From: Chromobacterium sp. ATCC 53434
Lineage (GTDB): Bacteria > Pseudomonadota > Gammaproteobacteria > Burkholderiales > Chromobacteriaceae
Length of the DNA: 64,000 nt
NCBI RefSeq assembly: GCF_002848345.1
Contig: NZ_CP025429.1
Coordinates: 4,278,001-4,342,000 of the forward strand
Direction of reading: 5' to 3'
The position numbers and the translations under genes were made by a program. The notes under the pieces were generated by a model. It saw only the letters and a list, made by a program, of their open reading frames with translations. It ran no database searches and had not been told where the DNA came from. This document shows, piece by piece, positions 9,225-20,021 of the stretch (positions are counted from its first letter, which is position 1; each line of letters starts with the position of its first letter).

Positions 9225-9332
9225 GATGGCTTGCTCGATCGGGAAATACTGTCATTGTACGCGCACTGCATGCGCGCCACCGGGCCGGCCTTTGCGCGCG
9301 GACAAGCAAAGCCGGTTCATCGACTCGGCAAA

Positions 9333-10370
<1,038 letters not shown>

Positions 10371-10452
10371 CGGGGGCTCTTCGGGATCAATCTTGCTGCC
10401 GACATTCTAACACCGCGCTATACTCGCCGCTGGCCGCGCTGTGCGGCCAACG

Positions 10453-10593
10453 TCTTCGGGGCGGGGTGCAATTCCCCACCGGCGGTATGGCGCGCGATGC
10501 GCCGAGCCCGCGAGCGCCCCCGCTTCACCGCGGGGGGTCAGCAGATCTGGTGAAACGCCAGAGCCGACGGTAACAGTCCGGATGAAAGAAGAC
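10453..10593 (+). ncRNA. FMN riboswitch (RFN element)
   Basis: All conserved RFN blocks are visible in order: TCTTCGGGGCGGGGTG, TTCCCCACCGGCGGTA, GAGCCCGCGAGCG, GGTCAGCAGATCTGGTG, AGAGCCGACGGTAACAGTC and CGGATGAAAGAAGACG. The terminal P1 helix is CGTCTTC pairing with GAAGACG. The aptamer lies about 140 bases before the ribB start. The intervening leader contains further GC-rich hairpins (for example GGATAG/CTATCC around 10660-10680) that could act as expression platform. FMN binding is expected to shut down the riboflavin genes downstream. Confidence 0.96.
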
Positions 10594-10730
10594 GACGCCA
10601 GTCATCCGTCCGCGCCCGCGGCCGGACGACTGTGTCGTATCCGCGCGTTTATCGCGCCGGATAGCCGTGCGCTATCCGCTTCACGCCCACGGGACGTGTT
10701 TCTCAATCCATTATTTTGAGGACCGTTTCC

Positions 10731-11363
10731 ATGAACGCCCACACCGATATCCTTTCCCTGCGCGTCCACGCCGCGCTCGACGCCTTGCGGCAAGGCCTGC
10801 CGGTCATCGTCGCCGACGACGCCGATCGCGAGAACGAGGCCGACCTGATCCTGGCCGCCGACGCCCTCACCGTGCCCGAAATGGCGCGGATGATACGCGA
10901 CGGCAGCGGCATCGTCTGCCTGTGCCTGACGCCGCAGCACGCGGCGCGCCTCGAACTGCCGCCGATGGCCGAGAACAACGGCAGCCGCTACGGCACCGCC
11001 TTCACCGTCGCCATCGAGGCGGCCCAAGGCGTCACCACCGGCGTGTCCGCCGCCGACCGCGTCACGACGATACGCGCGGCGATCGCGCTGGACGCCAGGC
11101 CGACCGACCTGGTGCGCCCCGGCCATGTCTATCCCATCGTCGCCCGCGCCGGCGGCGTGCGCGAACGCCGCGGCCACACCGAGGCCTCGGTCGAGCTGGC
11201 GCGGCTGGCCGGCTTCAGCCCGGCCGGCGTGCTGTGCGAGCTGATGAACCCGGACGGCACGATGATGCGCGGCGCCGAACTGGACGCCTATGCCGAACGC
11301 CACGATCTGCCTCAGCTGACGGTGGCGGAGCTGGCCGAATGGCTGCAATACCGACAAGTCTGA
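10731..11363 (+). CDS. ribB: 3,4-dihydroxy-2-butanone-4-phosphate synthase
   Basis: RibB converts ribulose 5-phosphate to the four-carbon precursor of riboflavin. The 210-residue stand-alone enzyme carries [12 protein letters not shown], the acidic metal-binding loop, then [32 protein letters not shown] and RPGHVYPI, with [11 protein letters not shown] near the C-terminus. It lacks the GTP cyclohydrolase II half found in RibBA fusions. ATG 10731 follows GAGGA. It is controlled by the FMN riboswitch immediately upstream and is followed 11 bases later by riboflavin synthase. Confidence 0.97.
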   Translation: MNAHTDILSLRVHAALDALRQGLPVIVADDADRENEADLILAADALTVPEMARMIRDGSGIVCLCLTPQHAARLELPPMAENNGSRYGTAFTVAIEAAQGVTTGVSAADRVTTIRAAIALDARPTDLVRPGHVYPIVARAGGVRERRGHTEASVELARLAGFSPAGVLCELMNPDGTMMRGAELDAYAERHDLPQLTVAELAEWLQYRQV

Positions 11364-11374
11364 CGGAGGCGACC

Positions 11375-12064
11375 ATGTTCAGTGGAATCACCGAGGGCGT
11401 GGCCCGCATCGCGGCCATCGCCGACGGCGACGGCGTGCGCCGCATCGCCATAGACTTCCCGCCCGGCTTCTGCGCCGGCCTGAAACAGGGCGCCAGCGTC
11501 GCCATCGACGGCGCCTGCCTGACGGCGGCCGCGCCGCCGCGGGGCGACCGCGCCGAGTTCGATCTGATCCTGCCGACGCTGATCACCAGCACGCTGGCCG
11601 GCCGCCAGGTCGGCGACGCGGTCAACGCCGAACGGGCGCTGGCCGACGGCGCCGAGATCGGCGGCCACGCCTTGTCCGGCCACGTCGACTATCAAGCGAC
11701 CGTCGCGCAGCGGAAGGAATACGGCGACAATCTGTGCCTGCGGCTGTCGGTGCCGGCCGGCGCGCTGCGCTACCTGTTCGCCAAGGGCTATGCGGCGCTC
11801 GACGGCGTCAGCCTGACCATCGCCGACATCGACAAGCGCGACGGCTGGTTCGAAGTCTGGCTGATTCCGGAGACGCGGCGCGCCACCACGCTGGGCGACA
11901 AGGCGCCCGGCGACCGCCTCAATCTGGAGATAGAACGGCAGACCCAGGTGCTGGTCGACTCGACGCGCGAGGCGCTGGAAGAGAAGCTCGGCGCCCTGCT
12001 GCGGCTGTTGACGCCCGGCGTCTCCCTCCCCTCCGGCCAAGCCGGCGCGCTGCCGCCGCGCTGA
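11375..12064 (+). CDS. ribE: Riboflavin synthase, alpha subunit
   Basis: This enzyme dismutates two 6,7-dimethyl-8-ribityllumazine molecules into riboflavin. The 229-residue product shows the family's two internal lumazine-binding repeats: MFSGITEG with GACLTA, and GGHALSGHVD with GVSLTIAD and IPETRRATTLG. The N-terminal Phe2, the His in GGHALSGH and the Ser/Thr in VSLT match active-site positions of E. coli RibC (known family). ATG 11375 is preceded by ACGGAGG at ideal spacing. It forms a riboswitch-controlled pair with ribB, apart from any ribD-ribH cluster. Confidence 0.93.
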   Translation: MFSGITEGVARIAAIADGDGVRRIAIDFPPGFCAGLKQGASVAIDGACLTAAAPPRGDRAEFDLILPTLITSTLAGRQVGDAVNAERALADGAEIGGHALSGHVDYQATVAQRKEYGDNLCLRLSVPAGALRYLFAKGYAALDGVSLTIADIDKRDGWFEVWLIPETRRATTLGDKAPGDRLNLEIERQTQVLVDSTREALEEKLGALLRLLTPGVSLPSGQAGALPPR

Positions 12065-12146
12065 TCCCGCCCGCCCGCCGCCGCAGAACTAAGCGGCGGC
12101 CGGCTTGTCTGCACTGCATCGCCACGCACCGCTCGCCGCCGTCCGC

Positions 12147-13553
12147 ATGCTCCGCTTCCTGTCGTTTCGCAGCCTGCTGCTCGCAGGCTTTCTCGGCGTC
12201 GCCCTGATTCCGTCGGCCGCGCTGCTGCAACTGCGCCGCGAGCTCGGCGCCGCCGCAGACGCCGCCCAACAATACCAGCGCCAGGCGCAGCGCTGGCAGG
12301 ATGGCGCCCGGCTGTCGCAGGAGCTGGCCTTGCAATTCGAGCGCGCCAGCCGCCAGGCGCTGATCCTGCGGGATAAACGGCTGCGCGAGACCGCCGCCGA
12401 ATCGTCGCGCGCGATCCGCCGCGCGCAGGACGCGCTGCTGCCGGACGCTCCGGCCGGCGTCGCCGACACCGTCGCCGCCGTGCTCGACCACGTCGGGCGG
12501 CTGCAGCGACTGCCGCCGCCGCAACGGCTGCAACGCGACCAGCTGTTCCGCCAGCTACATCGGCAGCTGCAATGGCAACAACAGTTGCTGGATCAGGCGC
12601 GGCAGCAGCAGCAGTCGCGCTGGCGCGGCGACATCGAGCGGATGCGCGGCCAGGCCAACCAGCTGGCCTGGCTGGCGCTGGCCGCCGCCCTGCTGCTGGC
12701 GCTGGCGATGACGCTGCTGATCCACTGGCCGCTGCGCGGGCTGCAGCGCCGGATCGCCAGCCTCGCCGGCGGCGCCCGGCAGCTGGACTGGCGCCAGGCC
12801 GGACCGGCCGACCTGCAGCGGCTGAGCCGCGAGCTGGCGCAACTGGACTGCCGGCTGGTGGAGCTGGAGCAGCAGAAGACGCGCTTTTTCCGTCAGGTGT
12901 CCCATGAATTGAAAACGCCGCTGGCGGCGATACACGAGGCCACCTCGCTGCTGAACGAAGGCGTGGCCGGCGAGCTGAACGCCCAGCAGCGCCACATCGT
13001 CGGCATTCTGCGCAACAACGCCGCCACGCTGCGCCAGCGGGTGCAGGCGCTGCTGCGGCAGGATGCCGGCCAGTGGCTGTCCACCGCGCTTTCGCCGCGC
13101 CGGTTCTCGCTGCACCGGCTATTGCAGCGACGGCTGATCAGCTGCCAGCCGCTGTGGCAGGCCAAGCGGCTGCGGCTGGAGCTGGACGGCTCCGATGGCC
13201 AGGTGGTCGGCGATCCGTCCAAGGTGGAAACGATAATCGACAATCTGCTGCTGAACGCCATCCGCCACAGCCCGCCCGACGCCCGCTTGATACTGCGCCA
13301 CGGACGCGCCGACGGCCGCGTCTGGCTGGAAGTGGCCGACTTCGGTCCCGGCGTGCCCGACGAGATCCGCGACAAGATTTTCGAGCCGTTCTGGAGCGGC
13401 CCGGCGCCGGCCGGGGAAACGCCGGGCAGCGGCCTCGGCCTGACGATGGCGCGCGGCTATGCCCAATTGATGAGCGGCGAACTGCAACTGCGGGACAGCG
13501 CCGAAAGCGCCTGTTTCCGCCTCAGCTGGCCGGAACCGGAGCACACCCGATGA
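12147..13553 (+). CDS. glrK: Sensor histidine kinase, GlrK/QseE family
   Basis: Membrane sensor kinase of the GlrK-GlrR (QseE-QseF) system. The 468-residue protein has an N-terminal transmembrane helix (about 5-22), a long periplasmic helical domain rich in Gln and Arg, a second transmembrane helix (about 175-195), a HAMP-like linker, a HisKA domain with the phospho-acceptor His253 in SHELKTPL, and a HATPase_c domain with N box NLLLNAIRHSP, G1 DFGPGVP and G2 GSGLGLTM. ATG 12147 is chosen because it begins directly before the membrane helix; a TTG at 12105 would add 14 residues. Its stop overlaps the start of the next gene (ATGA), as in glrK-qseG-glrR. Confidence 0.88.
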   Translation: MLRFLSFRSLLLAGFLGVALIPSAALLQLRRELGAAADAAQQYQRQAQRWQDGARLSQELALQFERASRQALILRDKRLRETAAESSRAIRRAQDALLPDAPAGVADTVAAVLDHVGRLQRLPPPQRLQRDQLFRQLHRQLQWQQQLLDQARQQQQSRWRGDIERMRGQANQLAWLALAAALLLALAMTLLIHWPLRGLQRRIASLAGGARQLDWRQAGPADLQRLSRELAQLDCRLVELEQQKTRFFRQVSHELKTPLAAIHEATSLLNEGVAGELNAQQRHIVGILRNNAATLRQRVQALLRQDAGQWLSTALSPRRFSLHRLLQRRLISCQPLWQAKRLRLELDGSDGQVVGDPSKVETIIDNLLLNAIRHSPPDARLILRHGRADGRVWLEVADFGPGVPDEIRDKIFEPFWSGPAPAGETPGSGLGLTMARGYAQLMSGELQLRDSAESACFRLSWPEPEHTR

Positions 13554-14031
13554 CCCCACTCGCGCGGCGCCTGCCGCCCGTTCTGCTGGCGCTGCTTTGC
13601 GCCGCCTGCGCCTTGCGGCCGCCCGCGCCGACGACGCCGGTGCTGATCTGCCCCGGCAGCGACGCCGTGCTGCTGTCCATCGACCTGCCGGACGACGCCG
13701 TCCGGCAGCGCTGGCAGCGCTACCAGGCCTGCGACGGCTACCGCCTGCTGAAGCTGCTGCGCGCCGCCGGCCGCGATCCGCTCCGGCAGCAGGCTGAGCT
13801 GGAGCGCCTGCAGGCCGACGACGCCGCCGCGCCGGCCAACGCCGCGCTGGCCCGCTTGTTGCTGCGTCAGATCCAGACGCAAAACCACCTGCAGGAACAA
13901 AACGACAGGCTGCAACAACAAGGGCGCGAGCAACAGAAGCGCGCCGACGAGTTGGCCGCCAAGCTGGAAGCCTTGCGCCGGCTGGAGCTGGATTTGCAGC
14001 GCCCGGCCGGCCCGACTGAAGGAAACCGTAA

Positions 14032-14035
<4 letters not shown>
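13550..14035 (+). CDS. Small lipoprotein between glrK and glrR (QseG-like)
   Basis: A 161-residue protein with a signal sequence ending LLALLCAACAL. Cysteine about 23 is the likely lipidated residue, although Cys at -3 of the lipobox is unusual. The C-terminal third (about 105-155) is a Gln/Glu/Arg-rich coiled coil. Position and layout match QseG (YfhG), the outer-membrane lipoprotein that modulates QseE in enterobacteria; primary sequence similarity is not obvious by eye. It overlaps both neighbours by four bases, so the three genes are translated as one unit. Confidence 0.7.
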
Positions 14036-15375
<1,340 letters not shown>

Positions 15376-15378
15376 CGC

Positions 15379-15396
15379 TGTCGCCATTTGGCGACA
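15379..15396. promoter_or_regulatory. Predicted GlrR binding site 1
   Basis: TGTC-N10-GACA (TGTCGCCATTTGGCGACA), a perfect dyad, begins three bases after the glrR stop codon. It matches the TGTC-N10-GACA consensus described for GlrR at E. coli glmY. There is no T tract, so it is not a normal terminator. Confidence 0.72.
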
Positions 15397-15445
15397 GCGC
15401 CGCGGCCTTACCCCGCCTGAATCCGCGACGCTTCACCGCCTTTTC

Positions 15446-15463
15446 TGTCGCCAATCGGCGACG
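15446..15463. promoter_or_regulatory. Predicted GlrR binding site 2
   Basis: TGTCGCCAATCGGCGACG differs from the consensus TGTC-N10-GACA only at the last base and shares the inner GCC/GGC arms with site 1. The two centres are 67 bases apart, upstream of the sigma-54 promoter. Confidence 0.68.
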
Positions 15464-15525
15464 AATACCAGCGGCTACCTGAGGCGAAAGTCGAAGAATC
15501 ATTGATTTCATTGAGAAAAATCGGC

Positions 15526-15541
15526 TGGCACGGCGCTTGCT
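15526..15541 (+). promoter_or_regulatory. Sigma-54 (-24/-12) promoter of the BON-domain gene
   Basis: TGGCACGGCGCTTGCT matches the sigma-54 consensus TGGCAC-N5-TTGC exactly, with GG and GC in the required spacing. Transcription would begin near 15551, about 35 bases before the ATG. An AT-rich stretch at 15494-15520 between operators and promoter includes an imperfect IHF-like sequence (AATCATTGATTTC), as expected where DNA bends to bring the activator to the polymerase. Confidence 0.85.
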
Positions 15542-15586
15542 AAATGAACGGGGACTTTCGTCACCATCAACAAGGAGACTCATACC

Positions 15587-15940
15587 ATGCGTAAAGCCCT
15601 GATCATCGCCAGCCTGATTCCCGTCCTGAGCGCCGGAGCGGCCTTCGCCGCCGGCAACGACGCCAGCGGCCCCAGCCAGCAGAGCGTCGCGCCGCGCGCC
15701 GCCGCTCATATGGCCGCCAGCGCCAACGACGCCGAGCTGACCCGCCAGGTAAACGAAACGGTCGGCAAACTCGGCGCGCAGCTGGGCGCCAAGATCGGCG
15801 CTCAAGTCGTCAACGGCGACGTGGTATTGAGCGGAACCGCCCCCAGCCAGGACGCGATCAGCCGCATCGCCGAAGAAGCGGCGCGCGTGCCTGGCGTAAA
15901 GAGTGTGCGCAGCCAGGTCAATCTGCTGCCGGCCGGTTAA
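15587..15940 (+). CDS. Small periplasmic BON-domain protein
   Basis: A 117-residue protein with an N-terminal signal peptide (MRKALIIASLIPVLSAGAAFA) and one BON domain (about residues 50-115). The domain shows the pattern VNGDVVLSGTAPSQDAISRI followed by VPGVKSVRSQVNL. BON domains occur in OsmY and other envelope-stress proteins and are thought to bind phospholipid. ATG 15587 is preceded by AAGGAG. It is the first gene after glrR and carries its own sigma-54 promoter and GlrR-type operators, so it is a probable direct GlrR target in the envelope. Confidence 0.88.
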   Translation: MRKALIIASLIPVLSAGAAFAAGNDASGPSQQSVAPRAAAHMAASANDAELTRQVNETVGKLGAQLGAKIGAQVVNGDVVLSGTAPSQDAISRIAEEAARVPGVKSVRSQVNLLPAG

Positions 15941-15973
15941 GTCCGCCGCAACCGGATCGACCTGCTATCCACT

Positions 15974-15999
15974 GGCCCGCCATACGGCGGGCCTTTTTT
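15974..15999 (+). terminator. Intrinsic terminator of the BON-domain gene
   Basis: GGCCCGCC and GGCGGGCC pair around ATAC and are followed by TTTTTT. Confidence 0.88.
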
Positions 16000-16015
16000 C
16001 ATCGCCGCGCGGCGG

Positions 16016-16807
16016 CTAGCGCCACAGCGCCGTGGCGGTCTCCGACGGACTCATGTAGCGGCCGATCAGCCGCCGCATCGTGCCGTCGCGGTTCATGCCG
16101 TCGACCATTTCGCGCCACTGTCCGATGTCCTGCTCGGGAAACGTCCGCTTGGTGAACACGATGCCGCGCGGGCTGGGCGCCGACTGCTTGTCCCAATCGA
16201 CCACCCTGACCCTGTCCTCCAGGCCAAGCTCCCTGAGCTTGGCGCGATAGACCATCGGCGTGGAAAACATGCCGACGGCGCGATTCTGCTCCAGCATGCG
16301 GAACAGCACATCCTCCTCCGCCACCTCGACCACCCGCCCCTGCACGGCCAGCCGCGCGACCAGCGGATCGTAGTAGGAACTGGTGTGGTAGCTGCGGACG
16401 ATGGTCCAGCGCCACTGCGGCCCGGCGTCGAGAAAATCCTCCATCGAGGCGATGGCAGCCGGCAGCGACGACGACAGCAGCACATATTGCTTCAGCTGGA
16501 TGTAGTTGAGAAACCAGTAGACGTTCTCGCGCTCCGGGCTCGCGATCGCCGACAAGGTGATGTCCAGCCGTCCGGCCTCCAGCTCCTTCCAGATTCTGGC
16601 GCGCGGCATCACCACGTATTCGAAGCGGCAGCCGCTGCGGCGGCGCAGCTCCTCGGCGACATCCCAGTCCAGGCCGCTGTGGTCGCGGTAGAACTGGCCG
16701 ATCGGGTAGAAGGCGAGCCGGATCGCATGCTGCGGGCACCTGACGGCCGCCGACCATGCCGGCAGCACGACCAGACCCAGGGCCCACGCCCACCACGCAC
16801 TCCGCAT
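16016..16807 (-). CDS. Periplasmic substrate-binding protein, SBP_bac_3 type
   Basis: A 263-residue exported protein related to the amino-acid-binding (family 3) solute receptors. A signal peptide (about 1-20) precedes IRLAFYPIGQFY, and the domain contains DWDVAEELRRRSGCRFEYV, LEAGRLDITLSAIASPERE and a late DGMNRDGTMRRLIGRY, typical of the fold. The usual FDG...G ligand signature near the N-terminus is altered (GLDWDVAEEL), so the ligand may not be an amino acid. ATG 16807 has GGAGG upstream. There are no transporter genes nearby; such orphan proteins occur widely in Chromobacterium-like genomes. It lies directly downstream of ruvA on the same strand. Confidence 0.78.
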   Translation of the reverse strand: MRSAWWAWALGLVVLPAWSAAVRCPQHAIRLAFYPIGQFYRDHSGLDWDVAEELRRRSGCRFEYVVMPRARIWKELEAGRLDITLSAIASPERENVYWFLNYIQLKQYVLLSSSLPAAIASMEDFLDAGPQWRWTIVRSYHTSSYYDPLVARLAVQGRVVEVAEEDVLFRMLEQNRAVGMFSTPMVYRAKLRELGLEDRVRVVDWDKQSAPSPRGIVFTKRTFPEQDIGQWREMVDGMNRDGTMRRLIGRYMSPSETATALWR

Positions 16808-16837
16808 CGAACCTCCCGCGACCCGAGCCGCGCGGCG

Positions 16838-17431
16838 TCAGGCCTTCATCAAACTCTTCAATGCCAGCCGCACGCCTTCGCTGACCGTCACGTCCGCCGG
16901 CAGGCCCTTGGTGGCCGCGGCGGCCTCTTTGTCGTTGTAGCCCAAAGCCAGCAGCGCATTGACGATATCGCTCTTCTCGTCCGGCGTCGCGGCGAACGGC
17001 AGGCCGCCGGGCACCGTCAGATTGCCGCCGGTGGCCAGCTTGCCTCGCAACTCCAGCGCCAGCCGCTCCGCGGTCTTCTTGCCTATGCCCGGCACCGACG
17101 ACAGGCGCTTGATGTCCTCGCTGGCCACCGCCACCGCCAGCTCGTCGGCCGTCATGCCGGACAACAAGGCCAGCGCGATCTTGGCGCCGATGCCGCTGAC
17201 CTTGATCAATTGGCGGAAAGTCTGCCGCTCCTCCTTGCTGGCGAAGCCGAACAGCAGGTGAGCGTCCTCGCGCACCACCAGGTGGGTGAACAGGGTGCAC
17301 GGCTGGCCCAGCGCCGGCAATTGGTAGAAGGTGGTCATCGGCACATCCACTTCATAGCCGACGCCGTTCACGTCCACCACCACTTGCGGCGGCAATTTTT
17401 CGATCAGTTTTCCGGAAAGACGTCCGATCAT
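16838..17431 (-). CDS. ruvA: Holliday junction branch migration protein RuvA
   Basis: RuvA binds four-way junctions as a tetramer and loads RuvB. The 197-residue product begins [12 protein letters not shown] at ATG 17431; the frame extends 40 codons upstream but that part lacks family similarity. Domain I ([19 protein letters not shown]), the two helix-hairpin-helix motifs ([15 protein letters not shown] and [16 protein letters not shown]) and the C-terminal RuvB-binding helices ([15 protein letters not shown]) are all visible. ruvC lies upstream on the same strand but a plus-strand protease gene intervenes. Confidence 0.97.
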   Translation of the reverse strand: MIGRLSGKLIEKLPPQVVVDVNGVGYEVDVPMTTFYQLPALGQPCTLFTHLVVREDAHLLFGFASKEERQTFRQLIKVSGIGAKIALALLSGMTADELAVAVASEDIKRLSSVPGIGKKTAERLALELRGKLATGGNLTVPGGLPFAATPDEKSDIVNALLALGYNDKEAAAATKGLPADVTVSEGVRLALKSLMKA

Positions 17432-17954
17432 CTTGGCATTCTCATCATCTGGCCCGCGCCGGACTGGCGCGGCTGTCGGCATTATCCCACAAGCCGCGTC
17501 CGCGCCCACCCGGCTCGTCCGGCGAGGGCCAGCCCAGCCGCGCCAGCCCATGGCTGTCGGCTTTTGATATATCCAGACAGCCTATTCAAATATTAAAAAG
17601 TCACTGCGCTTGAAATAAGCCAAGTTCAGACTATTTTCCGGCATCCATCGGTGAATATTAACAAGAATGCTATTTCATTTAATTCGATGCTGGCCACGCC
17701 CTGGTGTTCAGCCGCTTTCGCTGCCATTCATTCAATAGGCAAGCAAATCGAAAATCAAATGTCATTCACAAGGACAGCGCCAATCCCAGCCCAGCCATTC
17801 CATAATCATTTCAACTGAGCATAATGAATCGGCAAGGCCACATTATCGGGAATCAAGAATATCAATACTGGGAATATCAGCCCAATCTTGCTGGGATCAG
17901 TTTTGATCGCGGTTGCCAAGCCGCCTTGATTCCCCATCGACAAGGAATGCATCC
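17432..17954. other. AT-richer intergenic region between ruvA and the protease gene
   Basis: This 523-base stretch has no convincing gene. From about 17560 to 17950 it is visibly richer in A and T than its surroundings (runs such as TCAAATATTAAAAAG and ATTTCATTTAATTCG). It should hold the ruvA promoter at its left side and the protease promoter at its right. The composition shift suggests that the protease gene and its leader were acquired. Confidence 0.6.
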
Positions 17955-18707
17955 GTGAAGAAACTGCTTGCCGCCTCATGCCTGTTGGCATTATCCCATC
18001 TCGCCGCCGCCGCGCCTTTTTCCCCGCAGGAAACCAATTACATCAAGCTGGATTTCCAAAACCAGAACGGCAGCCGCAATATCTGCGGCGGCTCCTTGGT
18101 GGGAAAAGATCTGGTGCTGACCGCCTCGCATTGCATTCTGGACAACTGGACCGGCGTCACCGCCTACTACGGCCGCAATTTTGAAAACCAGGCCGGCGCC
18201 CGACGCGACAACGCCCAGCCCAACTGGATCAAGTTCGACCATCAAGGCGTCGCCGTCGACCTGGCCCTGCTCAAGCTGTCCCAGACCATCGCCGGCCGCA
18301 ACGGCGCCCGCATCGTCCCGGTGGTGGCTCAGGAAGATTGCCAAGCCGGCATCGGCGCGATGCAGGCGCAGCGGCGGATGGACGACCAGGGCTATCAGCT
18401 GGGACAGAGCCTGATGCAGGTCAGCGTCGCCAACGTCGTCCGGCTGGGTCCGTCTCCGCTGGCCAACGGCGTCTCCCTGCTGACCAACGGCAACGTCGGC
18501 CGCGGCGGAGACTCCGGCAGCCCGCTGCTGTCGTCCAAGGGCGTGCAAGTGGGGGTATACAACGGCAACGCCGGCAATGCCTCCGCCTTCGCCGCGCTGT
18601 GCAAGTACGCCGGCCATATCCAGGCATGGTCGGAAACGCTCAGCCCGGGCGGCGGCCAGACGCCGCCTTCGGGCGACTGGGTATGGCCGGACGCCCGGCG
18701 CCGTTGA
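17955..18707 (+). CDS. Secreted trypsin-like serine protease (S1 family)
   Basis: A 250-residue exported protease. A signal peptide (KKLLAASCLLALSHLAAAA) precedes a chymotrypsin-fold domain. The catalytic triad is in place: His in LTASHC, Asp in VAVDLALLKL and Ser in GRGGDSGSPLL. Cysteines flank the His (NICGG and SHC) as in typical S1 enzymes. The start is GTG 17955 with AAGGA eight bases upstream; the nearby ATG at 17947 is out of frame. A Pro-rich C-terminal tail (GGGQTPPSGDW) follows the domain. The lead sequence is AT-rich and the gene interrupts ruvC and ruvA, which suggests insertion. Confidence 0.9.
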   Translation: MKKLLAASCLLALSHLAAAAPFSPQETNYIKLDFQNQNGSRNICGGSLVGKDLVLTASHCILDNWTGVTAYYGRNFENQAGARRDNAQPNWIKFDHQGVAVDLALLKLSQTIAGRNGARIVPVVAQEDCQAGIGAMQAQRRMDDQGYQLGQSLMQVSVANVVRLGPSPLANGVSLLTNGNVGRGGDSGSPLLSSKGVQVGVYNGNAGNASAFAALCKYAGHIQAWSETLSPGGGQTPPSGDWVWPDARRR

Positions 18708-18719
18708 CCGGCGGACATG

Positions 18720-18751
18720 AAAAAAAGCGGCCCGCAGGCCGCTTTTTTTTA
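18720..18751. terminator. Bidirectional terminator between protease gene and ruvC
   Basis: AAAAAAAGCGGCC, a CGCA loop and GGCCGCTTTTTTTT give a strong stem with A and T tracts on both sides, suited to both converging genes. Confidence 0.92.
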
Positions 18752-18785
18752 ATGGCCGGGAAGCGGCGCTCCGCCGGCCCCTGCG

Positions 18786-19316
18786 CTACACCAGCCGCCC
18801 GCCTTTCACCCGCAGTCCGCTCAAGGCCAGCTTGCCTATGGCCCCGCCGCTGTGGCCGGCGTGAGTCAGCGCCACCGCCAGCGCGTCGGCGGCGTCGGCC
18901 TGCGGCGTGCCGGACAGGTTCAGCATCCTGACCACCATGTACTGCACCTGCTCCTTCGGCGCCTTGCCCTGGCCGACCACCGCCTGCTTGACCTGCAGCG
19001 CGGTGTACTCGGCCACCGACAGGTCCTTCAACACCAGCGCGGTCATGCAGGCGCCGCGCGCCTGTCCCAGCATCAGCGTGGCCGCCGGGTTGACGTTGAC
19101 GAAGACCCGCTCCAGCGCCGCCTCGGTCGGCTGATAGGTGTCGACCACCTGGTGTATGCCCTCGACCAGCACCTTGACCCGCTCCGCCAGCGGCGAGCCG
19201 CTCTTGGTCCGGATGGCGCCGGAGGCGACGTAATGGCGCTGGTTGCCGACGACGTCGATGACGCCGAAGCCGGTGATCAGGCTGCCGGGGTCGATGCCCA
19301 GGATGCGCCGCGTCAT
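18786..19316 (-). CDS. ruvC: Crossover junction endodeoxyribonuclease RuvC
   Basis: RuvC resolves Holliday junctions by symmetrical nicking. The 176-residue protein starts [18 protein letters not shown], containing the first catalytic Asp, and has [24 protein letters not shown] (catalytic Glu), [20 protein letters not shown] and [14 protein letters not shown] with the terminal acidic pair. Length and motifs match the family. Its start overlaps the stop of murU by four bases, so it is co-translated from the murU transcript. Confidence 0.97.
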   Translation of the reverse strand: MTRRILGIDPGSLITGFGVIDVVGNQRHYVASGAIRTKSGSPLAERVKVLVEGIHQVVDTYQPTEAALERVFVNVNPAATLMLGQARGACMTALVLKDLSVAEYTALQVKQAVVGQGKAPKEQVQYMVVRMLNLSGTPQADAADALAVALTHAGHSGGAIGKLALSGLRVKGGRLV

Positions 19317-20011
19317 CGCGTCCAGCCGGCGGCGATGGCGTCGGCCTCAGCCAGCCGCTCCGGCGTGCCGACGTCCAGCCACAGGCCGGACTGCACCTCG
19401 CCGCGGATCCGGCCTTGCTCCATCGCCGCCAGCAACCATGGCAGCAGCGGGCTGGCCGCGCCGGGCCGGACGTCGCGGAAAAAGGCCGGGTGGTAGGCGG
19501 CCAGACCGCAGAAGGTGTACGGCATGTCGCCGTCGCCGCAAGCGGCCACGCGGCCATCGGCCCTCAGCGTCAGATCGCGGCCGGTCTTGTAGCCGGCCTT
19601 GGCCGTCAGCACCAGATGGGCCTGCGCGGCGTCGCCATCCAGGCCGGCGGCCGCCTCGACCAGCCGCTCGACCGGGAAATCGCTCAGCACATCGCCGTTC
19701 ACCACCAGGAAGGGCGCGTCGCCCAGCAAGGGCAGCGCGGTGGCTATGCCGCCGGCGGTCTCCAGCGCCTCGCCTTCGGGCGAGTAGGCGATGGCGACGC
19801 CGAAACGCGATCCGTCGCCAAGCGCCTGTTCTATCCGTTCGCCCAACCAGGCGTGATTGATCACCAGCTCGGTGACGCCGGCGCGCGCCAGCCGCTCGAT
19901 ATGCCACGCGATCAGCGGCTTGCCGCCGGCCGTCAGCAATGGCTTCGGCGTGTGGTCGGTCAGCGGCCGCATCCGCTCGCCGCGGCCGGCGGCCAATATC
20001 ATCGCCTTCAT
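19313..20011 (-). CDS. murU: N-acetylmuramate alpha-1-phosphate uridylyltransferase
   Basis: MurU makes UDP-MurNAc from MurNAc-1-phosphate in the peptidoglycan recycling bypass that avoids de novo synthesis and fosfomycin. The 232-residue protein has the nucleotidyltransferase signature [15 protein letters not shown], then [33 protein letters not shown] and [12 protein letters not shown]. Length and sequence fit MurU rather than the longer RmlA or GlmU enzymes. The kinase that supplies its substrate, amgK, is two genes upstream on the same strand, which supports the assignment. Confidence 0.93.
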   Translation of the reverse strand: MKAMILAAGRGERMRPLTDHTPKPLLTAGGKPLIAWHIERLARAGVTELVINHAWLGERIEQALGDGSRFGVAIAYSPEGEALETAGGIATALPLLGDAPFLVVNGDVLSDFPVERLVEAAAGLDGDAAQAHLVLTAKAGYKTGRDLTLRADGRVAACGDGDMPYTFCGLAAYHPAFFRDVRPGAASPLLPWLLAAMEQGRIRGEVQSGLWLDVGTPERLAEADAIAAGWTR

Positions 20012-20021
20012 TGTCGTTCTC

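Noticed and set aside
17806..17991. Minus-strand frame of 61 codons in the AT-rich gap before the protease gene
   Set aside because: It overlaps the protease signal peptide, has no ribosome site and no recognisable similarity.
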